This document shows, piece after piece, positions 60,890 to 64,000 of a stretch of 64,000 nucleotides of DNA. How positions within the stretch are numbered: position 1 is the first letter of the stretch; the number at the start of each line of letters is the position of its first letter. Source of the DNA: Cryptomeria japonica (lineage: Eukaryota; Streptophyta; Pinopsida; Cupressales; Cupressaceae). The notes beneath the pieces were generated by a model that was not told the DNA's origin, made no database searches, and saw only the letters and a program-made list of their open reading frames with translations. The translations under genes and the position numbers were made by a program. The stretch is taken from NCBI RefSeq assembly GCF_030272615.1, contig NC_081411.1, positions 827,624,897-827,688,896 on the forward strand, in the 5' to 3' direction.

Positions 60890-62867
60890 TCATTACTAAC
60901 CAATGATTTTCTATGACCTATTTTACGAGCGAACGTTTTGGCCCTTTTGTGATGCCATGAAGAAGGAGGGAAATTCAAATTTGAATTGAGCAGGATATGC
61001 CAAGGTGGCTTTCGGTGGTCCTCATTTTCTGCACCACTTTGACTTGGTGATGACATGTCTGGCCACCTGTAATTGTGTTACCGAAGGATTGCAGCTATAA
61101 CTTTTAATCATTAACTTGATAGATCATACCGAGTACAACACTTATTTCTATAATTGGAACTTGAGATTTTTCCATAATAAAGATCTTTGCAAGTTGGTGG
61201 ATGAGATAAGAGGTGTCCTTTCGCATGCTTATCAGAGCTCGAGGATGCATGCCTTGGGAAGCACCATAAATGATAATTATTGCAGTTTTTACCACACTTT
61301 GACTAAAATTTTGTTGATCATTCTTACCTTTCACTCAGTTTTCTCCCTCTGCAAGACCATTACCAATTCCACGTTGCTCACCAACATCACTATGGAGGAA
61401 GCCGATATGGGGGGGATTTAGTCTGGGTTGAGCCAGACATTGTTGATGACTGCTTCCGCAATGACCCTTGTGTTTGGATGTATGTCAAGGAAGGGGGCAT
61501 GGTTTCATTCATGAAAGCCACAATTGGGTTTGACAAAAACCTCTCCATGCAGTTTGCCAGTAGCTGGAAAGATAGGAGAGTTGTTATGAGGGATTTTTCA
61601 TTTGAAATTAACAAAGATGTCATTGCCCAGGCTATAGGACTATCTACTAAGGGAAGGAAGTGGAAAAAGACCAGCAGGGTCACGGATGAGACCACTATGA
61701 ATAGATTCTACAAAAAGGGCGAGGAGCTAGTTAAGCTGCATGGGGGCTTCAGTAGAGAATTCCTACCTTATCCATGGGACCAGGTGTGTAAAATTATCAT
61801 GAAATATTTTACCCTTGAGGGAAGATATAGGGTTTTCTATTACTACCACTTCTCGTTGCTTAATCATTTTTGCAACCATGATACTATTTCCTTTCCATTC
61901 TTTTTACTTCATGCTTTGGAATCCACTATTAAAGAGGTTTGTCAATGCATGAGTCAGGATAGCAATTTCACCATCCTTCACCAGGGTTTAATGTTTCAGC
62001 TCTACAATTTCCACCAGGCCCTATGTCTGCCTAAACCCATCTATGTCCAGCCCACCCCCTCCTACTCGGGCCCCTCTGTTGGTACTAAAAAAGGAAATAA
62101 AAAGACCTCGAAAAAGCCTAATATGCCCTATCAATCCCCTAGACACACCCCTCTCATTTCCCCTAAAATTGGGAAGAAAAACAAATGTAATCCTTCTACT
62201 ACCAAAGCTACCTCCAAAAAACCCAGGAAAGAACCCAAGGTCCTGTTAGTTGAGTTTGAAGCGAAAGATGGTGTGACCCCTCAGAGGTCCAATAGATTTG
62301 TTGGTAAACCCCATATGAAACAAATTGTTGTGAGGAAGAACTGTGTCAAAATGGTGAGGTTGACTCTAAGAAGTAGGAAAGTGATAAGGTTGAGGATGAC
62401 ATGGAGGCCACAGAGGGCTCAGAGTCTTCAAAGTTGGATACCAACGCCCCTAACTCTGAGACCGTGAAGGAAGATAATAAGAATACCTCCCCTTCTTTTG
62501 CCACTTCCCCCCCCCTCATAATCAGACCTCTGAGGAGGATGGGTGGAAGTCTAAGGGAATTCAGACTGTTGTTGAAGGAGGTGAGAAGGAGGAGATGGTT
62601 CATGGTGTGGGTTGTAAAGCTATGTCTGAGGATTTGAACAATGTGAAAAATAAGCTGGACTATCTGGATTCCCAGGATAACAAAATTGTGAAATTTACCC
62701 TTAAAGTCATGCACTCCTCGACCACTATGATTTGCATGTTGCACCAGGAAAAGGTGAACCAGGGTGGGTTGGGAGGTGACACCATGAAGGAACTATTTGA
62801 ATTCCTTGTTGAAGATTGGATCGGGCTACTACTCTCCCTGCACATGGGAGCTGGAAAAGATGATTAA
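60890..62867 (+). pseudogene. LINE 1 third reading frame, unknown protein
   Basis: After RNase H, coding-like sequence runs in successive frames: 'FYDLFYERTFWPFCDAM' (60910), 'DHTEYNTYFYNWNLRFFHNK' (61118), then the main frame 61478-62467 (329 codons). The main frame contains 'RRVVMRDFSFEINKDVIAQ', 'AIGLSTKGRKWKK' and 'FTLEGRYRVFYYYHFSLLNH'. It is followed by a Lys/Pro-rich linker, an acidic part in another frame and a helical tail (62595-62867). The middle resembles, loosely, a 'putative plant transposon protein' domain, in which a 'GLP/GLS' turn follows a short hydrophobic segment; this is weak. It lies inside the LINE's TSDs and before its 3' end, so it appears to be carried by the LINE. 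At least three frameshifts. Confidence 0.5.
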
Positions 62868-63254
62868 TGGGTGTTGCTTTCCTTTTTGTTATAGTTTTTG
62901 TTTGAGGATCGACTGGATCCTTGTTATGTTTAATTTCATTATCAGCCCTATGAGGCTTGTTAAGACTCTCTTTAATTTCTTTAGTTATTACAGTCTGAAC
63001 AATATGCTTACTTTTAAGGATAGATGGTTCAAGGTTAGTTTCTCTTTGGTTACCTGCTGTTTAAGTTGCTATATGGATGGGATTGTTATCAATCTTGGGT
63101 TATTCTATAGCTGCAAGTGGTTTATTTTTTGATGATTAAGTTAGGGATTGGCTGACTATCATTTGGCAGTTGTGTGTGTGTTGGTTATGCTCTCTTTGAG
63201 GCTTGTTGTGTATTATGGGTCAGCCCCCTTGTTTTGGCTGCTTTATTATCAAAA
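62868..63254 (+). other. LINE 1 3' untranslated end
   Basis: T/G-rich sequence without open frames, ending 'gctttattatcaaaaa'. Texture similar to the 3' part of the ORF1-only retrocopy (22577-22763). The short A-run replaces a longer poly(A). Confidence 0.5.
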
Positions 63255-63268
63255 ACATCACAAGAGAT
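63255..63268. repeat. 14-bp LINE target-site duplication, right
   Basis: 'acatcacaagagat' pairs with 36824-36837 (12 of 14). Confidence 0.6.
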
Positions 63269-64000
63269 ATGAACATTAAACCACCAACTTCCAGAGGCTC
63301 AAAACAATCCACGGGAGAATAACATAACAGAAGTTACCACTAGGCAGCAATAGGGAAGAGTGTCATCACTAGGTTGTCATGAGTTACCCTGGTAGGTGTT
63401 CACTAGGTCTTGGCCCCCATCCTAGGTTACCCAAGCGACCTCTCTCGACCCTTGACCCCCATACAAACACTAGTGGACCACACCAAACTTTCAAAGGGAC
63501 AAGATTGGTGGGTGCCATTCCAGGCCTTCTCTACTTACCCCAAACCTATACAAGTGTTTGCAAGCAAAAGAGGCAACCAAATTATCTTTATTAATGTGAA
63601 CTAGCTACCCACCCAAGTTCATTAATTAGGTTTTCACTTGATTGAAAAACTCCCATTGAGTTACCCTGGTGACCACTTTGGGTCCTGGTCCCTAATGGAA
63701 GCCACTCCCCCTTGACTTGCACCTAGCAATCCAAAATAAAACACAGGGCCATGACACCCAAAACACAAGGTGACAAGGTTCTAACCATAGCAAGGCTTAG
63801 CCCACTTGCTAGAAAATGATAACAATCCAGATAGTTCAAGCAACAAGGAACAAAGAACCCATGCAAGACACCAATCTCATTACATTCTGGGACAATGAGA
63901 AAACAAGCACCATACAAACTCAAACAATGGCCTAGACTCTAGGACTAAATACATTAAGCAACAAGACCTTGCATTCATCGATATAGACATGAACCAAAGC
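63269..64000. other. No recognisable gene
   Basis: The phrase 'gagttaccctggt' occurs twice (about 63381 and 63659), so the stretch has weak internal repetition. No motif of a known family on either strand. Confidence 0.4.

Larger units (their letters stand above)
36838..63254 (+). mobile_element. Long plant LINE with 18-kb LTR element inside
   Basis: Contains ORF1 (36903-38590), ORF2 (38595-38797 and 56919-60861) and a third reading frame (about 60890-62867), then about 390 bp of 3' sequence ending 'tttattatcaaaaa'. Removing the inserted LTR element and one TSD copy leaves about 8.3 kb, longer than the 6-7 kb usual for plant L1-type elements. The excess corresponds to the third frame. The boundaries rest on the imperfect 14-bp TSD and the A-rich end. 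Confidence 0.65.

Noticed and set aside
36824-63268. A host gene with an 18-kb intron formed by the LTR element
   Set aside because: The exons are LINE ORF1/ORF2 with many stops and frameshifts, and the 'intron' ends are LTR ends with a TSD, not splice sites.

Overview
The window looks like intergenic DNA from a large, repeat-packed plant genome, with conifer-like gymnosperm the most likely source. This is inference: it rests on AT-rich sequence, plant-type LINEs with a CCHC-knuckle ORF1, Sirevirus-like and Ty3/gypsy LTR elements, and many decayed copies nested in each other. I found no intact host gene, tRNA or rRNA. Nearly all recognisable coding sequence belongs to mobile elements and carries stops or frameshifts.

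Left part (1-35062). After an old LTR end (1-660) comes a tandem duplication. Unit 1 is 1316-10107. Unit 2 starts at 10108, is interrupted at 13632, resumes at 25963 and runs to about 31642. Each unit holds decayed minus-strand gypsy-like sequence, the 5' part of a LINE and a Copia/Sirevirus-like element with almost no internal region (two long LTRs, about 0.33 kb between them). The 12.3 kb that only unit 2 has (13633-25962) contains a 180-bp foldback element, a LINE-type ORF1-only retrocopy with poly(A) and 13-bp target-site duplications (TSDs), and a degraded gypsy gag whose frame runs across the 25963 boundary. That suggests unit 1 lost this piece. In unit 2 the LINE carries on past the Copia insertion to 35062.

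Middle and right part (35537-63268). A gypsy-type LTR (35537-36582) is followed by a long LINE (36838-63254) between imperfect 14-bp TSDs. Its endonuclease is split by a Sirevirus-like LTR element on the minus strand (38798-56918, TSD GAGTT). That element has lost pol; it keeps a four-knuckle gag and an extra ORF in the position of Sirevirus env-like genes. Two further insertions sit inside it: a 318-bp solo LTR (39963-40280, TSD CAATC) and a gypsy element (42141-52398, TSD CAAAG). The gypsy element keeps gag-protease and the integrase C-terminus and carries, in antisense, a plant-mobile-domain (PMD) reading frame. The host LINE itself has a third reading frame, of unknown function, between its RNase H domain and its 3' end.

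The elements are related by nesting rather than by a shared pathway. Order of events on the right: LINE, then Sirevirus-like element, then solo LTR and gypsy element. The most interesting items are the antisense PMD frame, the LINE third ORF, the pol-less Sirevirus-like element, a 20-bp-phased motif array in the gypsy leader, and the duplication with its junctions.
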